From Gammaproteobacteria bacterium (GTDB lineage: Bacteria; Gemmatimonadota; Gemmatimonadetes; Longimicrobiales; Gaopeijiaceae): a stretch of 33,882 nt of DNA. The notes below the pieces were generated by a model, which worked only from the letters and a program-made list of their open reading frames with translations, was not told the DNA's origin and ran no database searches. Each line of letters begins with the position of its first letter. Position 1 is the stretch's first letter. The stretch is from the NCBI GenBank assembly GCA_009840525.1, contig VXNP01000105.1, positions 1-33,882 on the forward strand. Reading direction: 5' to 3'. Below are positions 16,134 to 24,001 of the stretch, piece by piece. The translations under genes were made by a program, and so were the position numbers.

Positions 16134-16373
16134 ATGTCTTTCCTATTTCGCAGGTCTCTCGTCTTGAGGGCGTTCGCCTTCGTCACCTTGCTCGCTGCAT
16201 CCGATTTGCTTGCCCAAGTGGTAGAAATCGGCAACTTTTGCAGCGAGTACTGCCACTGGGTTGGCACGGACACATACAACAATGTGATAGCAGAAGGGGG
16301 TTCCCAGAGGGACGCGCTTGATGCCGGGGCCGAGGCCATGACGTGGTGCGAGGAAGAAGGCCTCTGCGGGTAG
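16134..16373 (+). CDS. Small secreted four-cysteine peptide
   Basis: A 79-residue protein I do not recognise. It has a strong start context (GGGAGGCAAC then ATG), a signal peptide (MSFLFRRSLVLRAFAFVTLL, cleavage near LLAQ) and a mature part of about 50 residues with exactly four cysteines: a CX3C pair (CSEYC) near the front and a CX5C pair (CEEEGLC) at the end, with an acidic, mostly polar middle. Two disulfides joining paired helices would be a natural fold. Twelve bases separate it from a beta-propeller lipoprotein gene, so the two are probably co-transcribed. A toxin-like, signalling or structural role is possible; none is shown by the sequence. Confidence 0.68.
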   Translation: MSFLFRRSLVLRAFAFVTLLAASDLLAQVVEIGNFCSEYCHWVGTDTYNNVIAEGGSQRDALDAGAEAMTWCEEEGLCG

Positions 16374-16385
16374 GGCAGGGGTGGA

Positions 16386-17531
16386 ATGGCTATTCTGCAC
16401 CTCGCGCCTTGGAACCGCAGGCTGCGGTGTTGTTTCGTCGTCACGGCTTCGATCTCCATCGTTTGTTGCGTTGCCTGTGGTGGCGGCGTTGAGCCAGGAC
16501 GGGATTTCTCCCTGACTCCATACGCCGCATCGACGGTGCCGCTTAGCGAGAACCCAGGTATCGTGCTGGCCAACGATACGACGGTCTGCACGATTGAGTC
16601 GTACGAGAGCCGGGTTTACTGCACGAGTGTTGGCGGCGCCATAAGAAGCCGCTTCGGACGGGCGGGCGAAGGGCCGGGTGAGTTCCAGGGGTTCCTCCGT
16701 CTTGCGCGTGGACCGGGCGGTGCCGTTGGCGTAGTCGATGGTGGCCTGCGGCGCATGTCCATCTTCGATCCAGCGGGCACGCTGGTGTCCGAGGTGCGGT
16801 TGCCGAGCCGCGGATTCCGGGGACTTGGCTCGTCCGTTTTTTCGTCGGTGCTGACCGCCAACGTCCTCTCAATGCGAACGCGACGGGACTCCCCGGGAGT
16901 GATCCGGAGCTACCGTCAGGTCGAGATTGACGTGGAATCCGGCGAGATCGTGTGGGAGAGAACCTTCCCCGGCCGGTTCAGGGCCGAGTCCGGGTGCGCA
17001 GTAATACGAGGTGACCAAGAAGGACTCATGACCGGAGCGTTCTCCCCGCGGGGAAGCGTGGTGTTCGGTCTTTGCGACGGGCATCTGCTTTTCTTCGCGG
17101 GTCGCGACGACCCACTCGGCACGATGATCGTAGCGCCAAGATACGTCGTGGAGTACCCGAGCGAGCGGGAGGTGGAGGAGTACATGGAGTCCGCAGGTAT
17201 CTTTGCGAACGAGAGTTTTTTTAGAAGCCAGCCGAAGCCATATCCCCGCCTGCCCTTCGTGTTCGACGACCACGACCGGCTGTGGGTCGTGACCAGGCGG
17301 GGCCGCGACGTTGGGGTTTCGTATCTGGACGTGTATTCCTCGGGCGCCGAATACCTGGGCGCCGTACGCGTGAGGCACGACGCGCACGCGATCAACCTGC
17401 TGGGTTCCACGCTGGTGGTGCTGGTGAACCGCCCGGTCGGTCCCCGGGATGCCGACGGGTATCCCGACCGTGGCGTGGACTGGTACGATGTCGGCGGACT
17501 GGAGCTTCTCGAAGCTGCGCAAAACCCCTAA
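16386..17531 (+). CDS. 6-bladed beta-propeller lipoprotein
   Basis: A 381-residue secreted protein. The basic start and hydrophobic stretch lead to a lipobox (V-A-C at residue 31, then GGG), so it should be lipid-anchored in the envelope. The body shows the repeated blade pattern of the 6-bladed beta-propeller family: 'FGRAGEGPGEF' at about 89-99, 'MSIFDPAGTLVSEVRLP', and 'QVEIDVESGEIVWERTFPG'. Such propellers bind ligands or proteins and are numerous in Gemmatimonadota and Bacteroidota; the ligand here is unknown. It is co-directional with the four-cysteine peptide gene 12 bases upstream. A close but broken paralogue lies at 18165-19056. Frame and length look intact. Confidence 0.8.
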   Translation: MAILHLAPWNRRLRCCFVVTASISIVCCVACGGGVEPGRDFSLTPYAASTVPLSENPGIVLANDTTVCTIESYESRVYCTSVGGAIRSRFGRAGEGPGEFQGFLRLARGPGGAVGVVDGGLRRMSIFDPAGTLVSEVRLPSRGFRGLGSSVFSSVLTANVLSMRTRRDSPGVIRSYRQVEIDVESGEIVWERTFPGRFRAESGCAVIRGDQEGLMTGAFSPRGSVVFGLCDGHLLFFAGRDDPLGTMIVAPRYVVEYPSEREVEEYMESAGIFANESFFRSQPKPYPRLPFVFDDHDRLWVVTRRGRDVGVSYLDVYSSGAEYLGAVRVRHDAHAINLLGSTLVVLVNRPVGPRDADGYPDRGVDWYDVGGLELLEAAQNP

Positions 17532-17540
17532 GCCGGGATC

Positions 17541-17586
17541 CCGGCGCTGCCCGAGGCGAGCGAAGCGAGCTCTTGGGCAGCGCCGG
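17541..17586. terminator. Strong hairpin after the beta-propeller gene
   Basis: Perfect 12-base arms CCGGCGCTGCCC (17541-17552) and GGGCAGCGCCGG (17575-17586) around a 22-base loop containing GCGAGCGAAGCGAGC, ten bases after the stop codon. There is no T-run, so it may be an RNA-stabilising or Rho-assisted end rather than a classical intrinsic terminator. Confidence 0.6.
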
Positions 17587-17737
17587 CGCGGGTTGTCACC
17601 GAGCCCGCGAGAGTGGGCATCCGCACGGGTTTCTTCATGCGCTCGTGCGTTGAGGGTGGGAAGCGTCACCCTCGTTGAGGAATTCGGTCCGAGTCGAGCG
17701 CATCGCCGTCGCCAGACACCGCCCGTTGCCTAGCCCC

Positions 17738-17900
17738 GGCGCCCCCGGCGGCGTCTCGAACCTCCGGACCGGCTCAGCGGGCTCCTTCGGTCGGACCTCG
17801 CACATACCCGCTCACTTGGTCGTAGCCCCGGCATACCCGGCGGCCCTCACCTCCTCGAACAGCCGCACCGCGCTCAACTCTGGACAGTCGGCCGTCCCAC
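17738..17900 (-). mobile_element. IS21-family transposase (IstA) remnant
   Basis: The minus strand carries pieces of IstA in three frames: C-P-E-L-S-A-V-R-L-F-E-E-V-R-A-A-G-Y-A-G, then G-Y-D-Q-V-S-G-Y-V-R, then EVRPKEPAEPVRRFETPPGA. In order these match the IstA stretch that leads into the DDE catalytic domain ('R-F-E-T-P-P-G-x-Q-x-Q-V-D'). The catalytic domain, IstB and terminal inverted repeats were not found. At least two frameshifts and the small size make it a dead scrap. Confidence 0.68.
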
Positions 17901-17924
17901 CCGAAGGACATGGAGCGCGAATAT

Positions 17925-18130
17925 CTAGGGGTCGCGCGCGGTGATCGTGTCCGTCCGCGCCTCCTTCTTCGACAGCCACTGCCCGAAATGGCCCGCGTGG
18001 TCCGTGTACGGCGCACCAGGACGGCCATGCCGCGTCAGAAATCCCGATACAGCGGGTCCGACGCCATCGCCAGGACCCGCTCCCGGAGCTCGATCCCTAA
18101 GTTCCCCGTGACGCGATTCGGATTGTCGCA
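17925..18130 (-). pseudogene. Unidentified gene fragment, one frameshift
   Basis: Two minus-strand readings join into one coherent peptide if a single base is added or removed near 18035: GIELRERVLAMASDPLYRDF continuing as LTRHGRPGAPYTDHAGHFGQ and W-L-S-K-K-E-A-R-T-D-T, stopping at 17925. The composition is typical of real protein, but I do not recognise the family. The upstream part is replaced by the start of the broken beta-propeller gene, so it is a C-terminal fragment. Confidence 0.4.
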
Positions 18131-18164
18131 AGGGCGCGGAGCCAGTACGGGGGGCCATCGGGAA

Positions 18165-19056
18165 TTGCCCGGGACCGGAGCGGCGCGCGCGCGCCGCCCG
18201 CCCGGCCTGCTCCAGCGAGCGGCGTCTCTGGCATCCGTCGCTCTCATCGCTGTTTCCTGTGACTCCGCGCCCCCTCCCGATGCGGTCGTGGTTCCCCTGA
18301 CTCCGAGCACCGCGTCGCCAGCCCCGTTTTCCCGGGATGAGGTCGCGCTCGCGACGGAGCGCACCGCGTGCGTCATCGACACCTATGAATCGCGGATTCA
18401 TTGCATCCATCGCGATGGTGAGCGCACGCACGTCTTCGGATGGCGGGGTCAGGGCCCGGGCGAGTTCTCCTACAGTCCCAGATACATCACGGGCGGGCCC
18501 GATGGGACGGTCGCTGTCATAGGAATGACGACGATGGCGATATTTGAACCATCCGGAACGCTCGTGACCGAGGTGCGCTTGCCGCCGGTCGACTCGGCAC
18601 TGACGGGCGAGCCCTACGACTGGCCGACGCCGGGGCAGATTCTGCCGGTGCCTCGGCATGTGGCGATCGACGTCCGAACGGGGGAGATTCTCTGGGAGCG
18701 GGTCTACCCCGGCTCGATGGCCGCCGAAGCCGAGTGCCCGCCATTGGTATCGCCATCAGGTCTGCCGATCCCGGACGAATTGGGGTTCGCGAGCAGATTC
18801 CCGTCCGGAGGCGTGGTCTTCAGCCTTTGCCGGGGGCAGATGCTCTTCCTAGCCCATCCCGACGACGACGACGGGATCGTGGTGCGTGCGCCGCTGTACA
18901 ACGCTCGCATACCCAACCCCGAAGGATGTGGAGCGATACCTGGAAGCCTGCGGGTCTCCGGCCTCGCTGGCCATGAATATCCCGTGCGAGCTGGAACAGT
19001 TCCGCGCCAGCGGCATCGTGACGGTCGTCGGGAACTGGTGGCTCGGCGTCACGTAG
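18165..19056 (+). pseudogene. Frameshifted and truncated beta-propeller lipoprotein
   Basis: Paralogue of the lipoprotein at 16386-17531. From a possible TTG start it has a hydrophobic leader ending in a lipobox (A-V-S-C), then the same landmarks: 'TACVIDTYESRIHCI', 'GWRGQGPGEF', 'MAIFEPSGTLVTEVRLPP' and 'VAIDVRTGEILWERVYPG'. Near 18909 the frame shifts: the next frame continues the homology as Y-P-T-P-K-D-V-E-R-Y-L-E-A (paralogue: Y-P-S-E-R-E-V-E-E-Y-M-E-S). At about 19003 homology ends where the opposite-strand MocR pseudogene begins; the frame then runs to a chance stop at 19056. The last two blades or so are missing. Confidence 0.72.
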
Positions 19057-19858
19057 AGGCATTTGCACCGGCCGAGCCGCTTCGACAGGACCAACCCCTC
19101 CTCGTCGACGGGCAGCCGCTCGACGTTGATCCCCTCGATCCTGGCCATGTTGACCACGTCCGGGTAGCCGGGGTCCTCGACGCCGATCGTCTCGCCCGGC
19201 GCCGACAGGAGCCGGATGGCGATGTAGAGGGGCCTGCTGGCCGCCCACTGTAACGAGCACCTCGTCGGGCCGGGCGAAGATCCCGCGCCTGGCCAGCACG
19301 CGCTGGATCAGCTGCTCGACCAGCATCTGGTCGTCGGTCTCCGAGAAGTCCGTGGCGCAGTTGCCGACTCCGACCACGCCCACCGCGTCGCGCACGCACT
19401 CGCGCCACTGCGCTACGGGGAAGAGCGACGGGTCGATCAACCCGCATACGAAGGGATAGCGGTAGCGTACGAGGCTGTCGGCGGGCTTGACCACCCGCTC
19501 GCGATCGAAGCTCCGGCCCCGGAACAGCCTGGCGTAGTTCGACCCTCGACGGTTGCGGCGTATCGGTTGGCTGCAAGTCGGCCGCCGCCCTGTGACCGGG
19601 ATCCGCAAGCACATCCGGGTTGACGAAGTAGCCCGATCGCCTCCTCGACACCACGAATCCGTCCGCCTTCAGCGCCTTGTACGCCAGCGCGACGGTCGTC
19701 ACGCTGACCTTCAGATCCGACGCCAGGGCGCGAATCGACGGCAGCGGCTCGTGCAAGGGGAACTGCCGGTTGACGATGGCGATCGCCAACTGGCGCCGGA
19801 TCTGCATCTGCAGGCTCTCGCGGGCCCGCCGGTCGATCACGATCATGTTCTCGTACAT
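19003..19858 (-). pseudogene. MocR-type (GntR HTH plus aminotransferase) regulator, broken
   Basis: MocR regulators join a GntR winged-helix head to an aminotransferase-like, PLP-binding sensor. The head is intact from ATG 19858 (ribosome site AAGGAG): LPSIRALASDLKVSVTTVAL, then A-L-K-A-D-G-F-V-V-S-R-R-R-S-G-Y-F-V. The frame shifts near 19530 to R-Y-P-F-V-C-G-L-I-D-P-S-L-F-P and 'DEVLVTVGGQQA'. It shifts again near 19230 to LYIAIRLLSAPGETIGVEDP, G-Y-P-D-V-V-N, and YVTPSHQFPTTVTMPLAR. Homology then ends abruptly against the beta-propeller fragment, before the PLP-lysine region. Two frameshifts and a missing C-terminus make it non-functional, although the DNA-binding head could still be made. 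Confidence 0.78.
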
Positions 19859-20216
19859 CGCTCGATTCTCCTTCACGACCGTCCCAAGGGCATGAGACCC
19901 CGGCAATCGGCAACCCGTCGATACCGCACGCGGGTGCAGCCGCCAGAGAAGCCCATCTGTACCTACAGACCTCCTGGCCTGTAATGTACAGCCCCGGGGC
20001 AAGGCGGAGGGCCCCGGCGGTCTGCCGGACGAGGAACGGTGGACGAAGACCGGCCCGTGGGGAAGGTCTGCCGGGACGGCCCGCGGACCGCGTGCCGTAG
20101 GTCGGGCGAAGTTTCTCGCCGATGCCAGCGAAGACGGGAGTCGATGTCGACCGCGACTCCCGCTATCCGAGCCCGTTTTCCCGCCGTTGCGGCTCGATGC
20201 AGTCCGATGGTAGTTT
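19859..20216. other. Intergenic stretch before repeat copy 2
   Basis: About 360 GC-rich bases upstream of the MocR pseudogene. A dyad-like segment 'TACCTACAGACCTCC...GTAATGTACAG' near 19958-19992 may be the old MocR promoter/operator region. No gene was recognised. Confidence 0.3.
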
Positions 20217-20272
20217 ACGGCAGGAAGCGCAGATCGTGTAGTCCTGTAAGAACTTAGACGATTTCCTGCCGT
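20217..20272. repeat. 56-nt palindromic dispersed repeat, copy 2
   Basis: The better palindrome of the two: perfect 10-base outer arms ACGGCAGGAA and TTCCTGCCGT, inner arms ATCGT and ACGAT, and a loop whose minus-strand version can add a third helix (GTTCT with AGGAC, one G-U pair). It has the same length and orientation as the copy at 15096-15151. It directly precedes the truncated HNH gene fragment. Confidence 0.78.
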
Positions 20273-20285
20273 GATTCGTCCCTAA

Positions 20286-20672
20286 TGCACTCCGCTCTGC
20301 CGGCGGCACCACCGGGCCGTTCACGAGGGACGGGTGAAGGTATCCGTGAACAGTGACGGAACCGTGCTGTTCTTCACACCCAAGGGAAGGATGCTGGTGG
20401 ACGCGCCGAGCAGGCCCAAAGCAGCTCGGGGTGGCGAGAGGCAGGGCTTGCCGCCGGTCCCATCGGTTCATCACGGCGCTCCGGCCGAGACTTCGGTTTC
20501 GAGCTTGCCCGTCCCAGCGGTTCATCCCGGCGCCCCGGCGAAAGGCGGCGCCCCGGCGAAAGGCAAGGATCCCATCCTGTCGAACGGGGCTGCCCTCTAT
20601 CGCGACTCAGCTATCCCCTGGGAGATCGAGGCTGCGGCCCGGGAGGCCATGGAGGAGTCCTCGGAGCACTGA
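20286..20672 (+). pseudogene. C-terminal fragment of an HNH endonuclease (DUF222-like)
   Basis: The reading opens with C-T-P-L-C-R-R-H-H-R-A-V-H-E-G, the typical last part of an HNH nuclease (C-x-x-H-H-x-x-V-H). It continues VKVSVNSDGTVLFFTPKGR, a Pro/Ala-rich linker with an 18-base tandem repeat (GGCGCCCCGGCGAAAGGC twice, about 20529-20564), and ends with 'DSAIPWEIEAAAREAMEE'. The order HNH, strand pair, P-rich linker, then a W-containing helix is what I expect at the end of DUF222/HNH proteins. The N-terminal domain and first half of the nuclease motif are absent: a stop (TAA at 20283) and the palindromic repeat lie just upstream. A start at GTG 20334 is possible but would exclude the HNH residues. 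Confidence 0.6.
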
Positions 20673-20688
20673 TCCAACCTCGCGCTGA

Positions 20689-23600
20689 TCAGAACCTCAT
20701 CCTCACCCCCACCTGTGCCCTTCGCGTGTCGCCCAGGCCGCTCCTGATGGAGCCGTCGAAGTTGAAGAGGAGGGAGCCCTGGGCTGCATCGAGGAAGTTG
20801 TCTTCGTTGGTGGCGTTGAAGACCTCGAACACGGGCTCGAGCACCATTCCGTTGTTCAGCGCGATTTCGCGGGAAACGCGGAAGTCCCAGGTGAAGAATC
20901 CGTTGTCGCGGCGCAGGGTGTTGCGCTGGAGCACGGAACCGTCGGCGCAGATGCGGTCGGCGGGCTCGGCGGCGCGTTCGCTCGGGCTGGCGCACTTCGC
21001 GGACACCGGGGACGCGCTCAGCAGCCGGAACATGTGCGACGCGCGGACGCCGCCCGGAAGCGAGAAGACGAAGTAGCCGTTGAGCTGATGGCGCCGGTCG
21101 CGGTCGGACCAGCCGTACTCGGCGTTCAGGTGACGCGGGTCCGCGTAGCGGTAGGTGAAGGGGTCGCGCTCGTTGTCGTCGTCGGAGCGGTCGAAGCCCA
21201 CGGTGTAGTTGACGTCGTAGGCGAAGCCGCTGGCGTCGTCCTGGCCGCGCAGCCCCAGCGTCAGCCCGTGGTAGCGCGAGCGGGCGCTCGACTCGCCAAC
21301 GGTCAGGGCGTTGATGCCGCCGCCAGACGGATGCGTGCCGATCCCGAAGGGCGAGCCCAGCGCCGCAGCGTTCCGATCCACGAAGCGGAAGAGGCCGTCG
21401 GTGCGCGCGTGCTGCCAGGAGAGGCTCGCGGTTACGACGGAGCTCAGCGCGCGGGTGGCTTCAGCCCCGAACGACCAGGTGCGCGGCAGTCGCAGGTTCC
21501 GGTCGGCGACCTGGATGTCAGGCAGGAAGGGCGTGGCCGCGGACCCGTCTATCTGCTCGTCGATGGCGGGCACCGGCCCCAGCACCGCCGCGTCGGCGCT
21601 GCTCCGGAAGAGGATCTGCTGGAAGGCGCCGTTGGTGGTGCGGTACTGGGCGAAGACCAGCCCGGGGATGCGCGCGTTGTACGCCCCGGCGTTGAGCCGC
21701 ACGACGGTTCGCCCGCCGTCCACGTCCCACGCGAGCCCGAAGCGGGGCTGAACGTTGTCGAGGTCATCCGGGATGTTGCCGTCCGACGGAAATCGGGGGT
21801 CGCTCAGGTACGGCGCGAAGAAGGCCTCCCCGGGCCGGATGAAGACGTCGGGGTGCCACGCCCCCTCCCAGCGCACGCCCAGATTGAGCGTCAGGCGGTC
21901 GGTCGGCTTCCAGGTGTCCTGGAGGAAGAAGGCCAGCTCGTGCGTGGTCATCGACTGGAGGCCGAGCTGGTCGGCGGGTACGCCGGGAACGGTCGCCGAC
22001 TGCAGATACAGGAGCACCGGACCCGTGACCGAGCTCCCCCCCGGGCACGCGCCGCTCGTGCTCGCCGAGCCGTCCGAGCAGGTCACGTAGCCGCTGCCGT
22101 GGGTGGCGAAGCCCATGAAGCCGTCGACTGAATCGAAGATGTAGCGGCTGTTGGCGAAGCCGATGAATTGCTGTTCCACCGTGGTGCGGTTGTATTCGAC
22201 GCCGCCCTTGAACAGGTGGGCGCCCGACAGCCAGGAGACGTTGTCGACCAGTTGCAGGCGCGTGTCGTACCCCGGATCGATGGGCAGGAAGAAGGGCAGG
22301 CCGATGCGGAAGCCATCGGCGAAGTCCATGCCGATGTCGGGGAAGGGACGCCCGCCCAGCCGCGCGAACTGGGGCGGCCCGGGGAGCCGCGCCCCGGGGA
22401 TGAGCGGTCCCCCGTACCAGCGCGGCCGGTCCTCGCCGGCCCACTGGAAGCGGAACTCGTTGGACACGGTGTTGCCCAACAGCGAACGCAGGCTGGCGTT
22501 GACCGCGTGCGAGTAGTGGCGCTCGATGCCGTTCGACGAGAGCCCCCACGAATCCACATCGAAGGTGCCGTTCACCTGCTCCGACCAGGTGTAGTTGTAC
22601 TTGAAGGATGCCTGGTGCCGCTCGCCGGCGCTGATGTCCAGCTTGGCGATGAGCGCGCGGGCGTCGTCGGTGCGCTCGATGGGGCCGAATTCGTCATCGA
22701 AGAGCCCGGGCCAGCGCGACTTCAAGAAGCTGTCCAGCTTGCGCAGATTGACATCGCTGGCGACCACGCGCCGCTGCTGCTTGGTCTCCGTGGAACTCTG
22801 CTGGTCGTAGGCGACGAAGAAGAACGCCCGGTCGCGCACGACGGGTCCACCCAAAGTGAACCCGAACTGCCCCCGGCCGAACTCCGGTTTGCCGCCCCCG
22901 CGTGCCTGCGGATACGCGGCCGAGATCGCGTCCCACTGGCCGTAGTAGTGGGCCGTGCCGCTGAAGTCGTTGGTGCCCGAACGCGTGACGACGTTCACGA
23001 ATCCGCCCGCCGAGCGCCCGAACTCGGCGGTGGCGCCCTGGTTCACCACCACCATCTCCTCTATCGCGTCCTGATTGAAGGTGAAGGCGGGACGCTGGCC
23101 GCCCCTCTGCTCGCCGAAGAAGGCGTTGTTGAAGTCGGCTCCGTCGACGATGAAGTTGTTGAAGATGCCCCGCTGGCCACTGACGTTGAGCTCGTCGCCG
23201 TCGGGACCCTGAGAGATGGACACGCCCGGCGTGAGCAGCGTGAAGTCGAGATAGTTGCGGCCATTCGAAGGCAGGCCGTCCACGACCTCCTCCGAAAAAC
23301 GCTGCGAACTGGTGACGTCCTCGGTGTCGAGGAGGATGTCGCGCTCTCGGGTCACGGTGATGCCCTCGAGCTCAACCGGTGCGAACCCGAGCGAGAGCAG
23401 GATTGTCTCGCCGACCCGCAGCACCAGCCCCTCCCGGCGATCGGTCCCGAACCCGTCGGGCGCGGTCGCAGTCACGTCGTAGGTGCCGAGCGGCAGGAGG
23501 GTGCGGGCGAAGGTGCCCTCGCCGGTGGTCTCCACGGTGGTGCGGAACCCGGTCTCCCGGTGTTCGATGACGACCACGGCCCCCGCGACAGGGGCGCCGC

Positions 23601-23808
23601 CGGGATCGCGAACCGTGCCGCGCACGACTCCCGTGGTGGCTTCCGCCTGGGCGGATGCGGTGGTGGGGGAGAGCGCGGTCGCGAGGACGAGCGCAGCGGC
23701 GAAGGCGAGCGAGGCGGCGCGGGTCAGCGGAGCGAGAGGCGCGAGTGACGTCGTACGGAGTGCTGCGGTTGCAACCTGCGCGGCGCGGACGAGCGGGTAG
23801 TTGCGCAT
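20689..23808 (-). CDS. Oar-like TonB-dependent receptor with carboxypeptidase-like domain
   Basis: Outer-membrane receptor of 1039 residues. After a long signal peptide ending near TTASAQA come a carboxypeptidase regulatory-like domain (about 60-140; VVRGTVRDPGGAPVAGAVVV), a plug domain ('DGLPSNGRNYLDFTLLTPGV', then NVSGQRGIFNNFIVDGADFN and 'FGRSAGGFVNVVTRSGTN'), and a large barrel rich in alternating aromatic strands. It ends R-R-A-Q-V-G-V-R-M-R-F, the terminal phenylalanine expected for BAM insertion. No classical TonB box was located. I start at ATG 23808 because the signal peptide follows directly; a longer reading to 24159 looks non-coding. The substrate is unknown; Oar relatives handle large or peptide cargo. 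Confidence 0.9.
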   Translation of the reverse strand: MRNYPLVRAAQVATAALRTTSLAPLAPLTRAASLAFAAALVLATALSPTTASAQAEATTGVVRGTVRDPGGAPVAGAVVVIEHRETGFRTTVETTGEGTFARTLLPLGTYDVTATAPDGFGTDRREGLVLRVGETILLSLGFAPVELEGITVTRERDILLDTEDVTSSQRFSEEVVDGLPSNGRNYLDFTLLTPGVSISQGPDGDELNVSGQRGIFNNFIVDGADFNNAFFGEQRGGQRPAFTFNQDAIEEMVVVNQGATAEFGRSAGGFVNVVTRSGTNDFSGTAHYYGQWDAISAAYPQARGGGKPEFGRGQFGFTLGGPVVRDRAFFFVAYDQQSSTETKQQRRVVASDVNLRKLDSFLKSRWPGLFDDEFGPIERTDDARALIAKLDISAGERHQASFKYNYTWSEQVNGTFDVDSWGLSSNGIERHYSHAVNASLRSLLGNTVSNEFRFQWAGEDRPRWYGGPLIPGARLPGPPQFARLGGRPFPDIGMDFADGFRIGLPFFLPIDPGYDTRLQLVDNVSWLSGAHLFKGGVEYNRTTVEQQFIGFANSRYIFDSVDGFMGFATHGSGYVTCSDGSASTSGACPGGSSVTGPVLLYLQSATVPGVPADQLGLQSMTTHELAFFLQDTWKPTDRLTLNLGVRWEGAWHPDVFIRPGEAFFAPYLSDPRFPSDGNIPDDLDNVQPRFGLAWDVDGGRTVVRLNAGAYNARIPGLVFAQYRTTNGAFQQILFRSSADAAVLGPVPAIDEQIDGSAATPFLPDIQVADRNLRLPRTWSFGAEATRALSSVVTASLSWQHARTDGLFRFVDRNAAALGSPFGIGTHPSGGGINALTVGESSARSRYHGLTLGLRGQDDASGFAYDVNYTVGFDRSDDDNERDPFTYRYADPRHLNAEYGWSDRDRRHQLNGYFVFSLPGGVRASHMFRLLSASPVSAKCASPSERAAEPADRICADGSVLQRNTLRRDNGFFTWDFRVSREIALNNGMVLEPVFEVFNATNEDNFLDAAQGSLLFNFDGSIRSGLGDTRRAQVGVRMRF

Positions 23809-24001
23809 GGGCTTGGGAGGCCTCGGCTGGTTCCAGGTGTCACGGGATGCGCGGGGATTGTGAGCTTGATGGCCGCAAGATACAAGCTCTCGGACACAAA
23901 GGAGTGGACACGCGAGTCCCCCGGCACCTAGCATGTTCCCCAGGCGGCTCTTGGCCGTCGTCCCGCAGGCACCGGCAACATCACATCCACGGGAGCCAAG
24001 A

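Noticed and set aside
22168-23748. 526-codon open frame on the plus strand
   Set aside because: Antisense shadow of the TonB receptor; no recognisable protein features.
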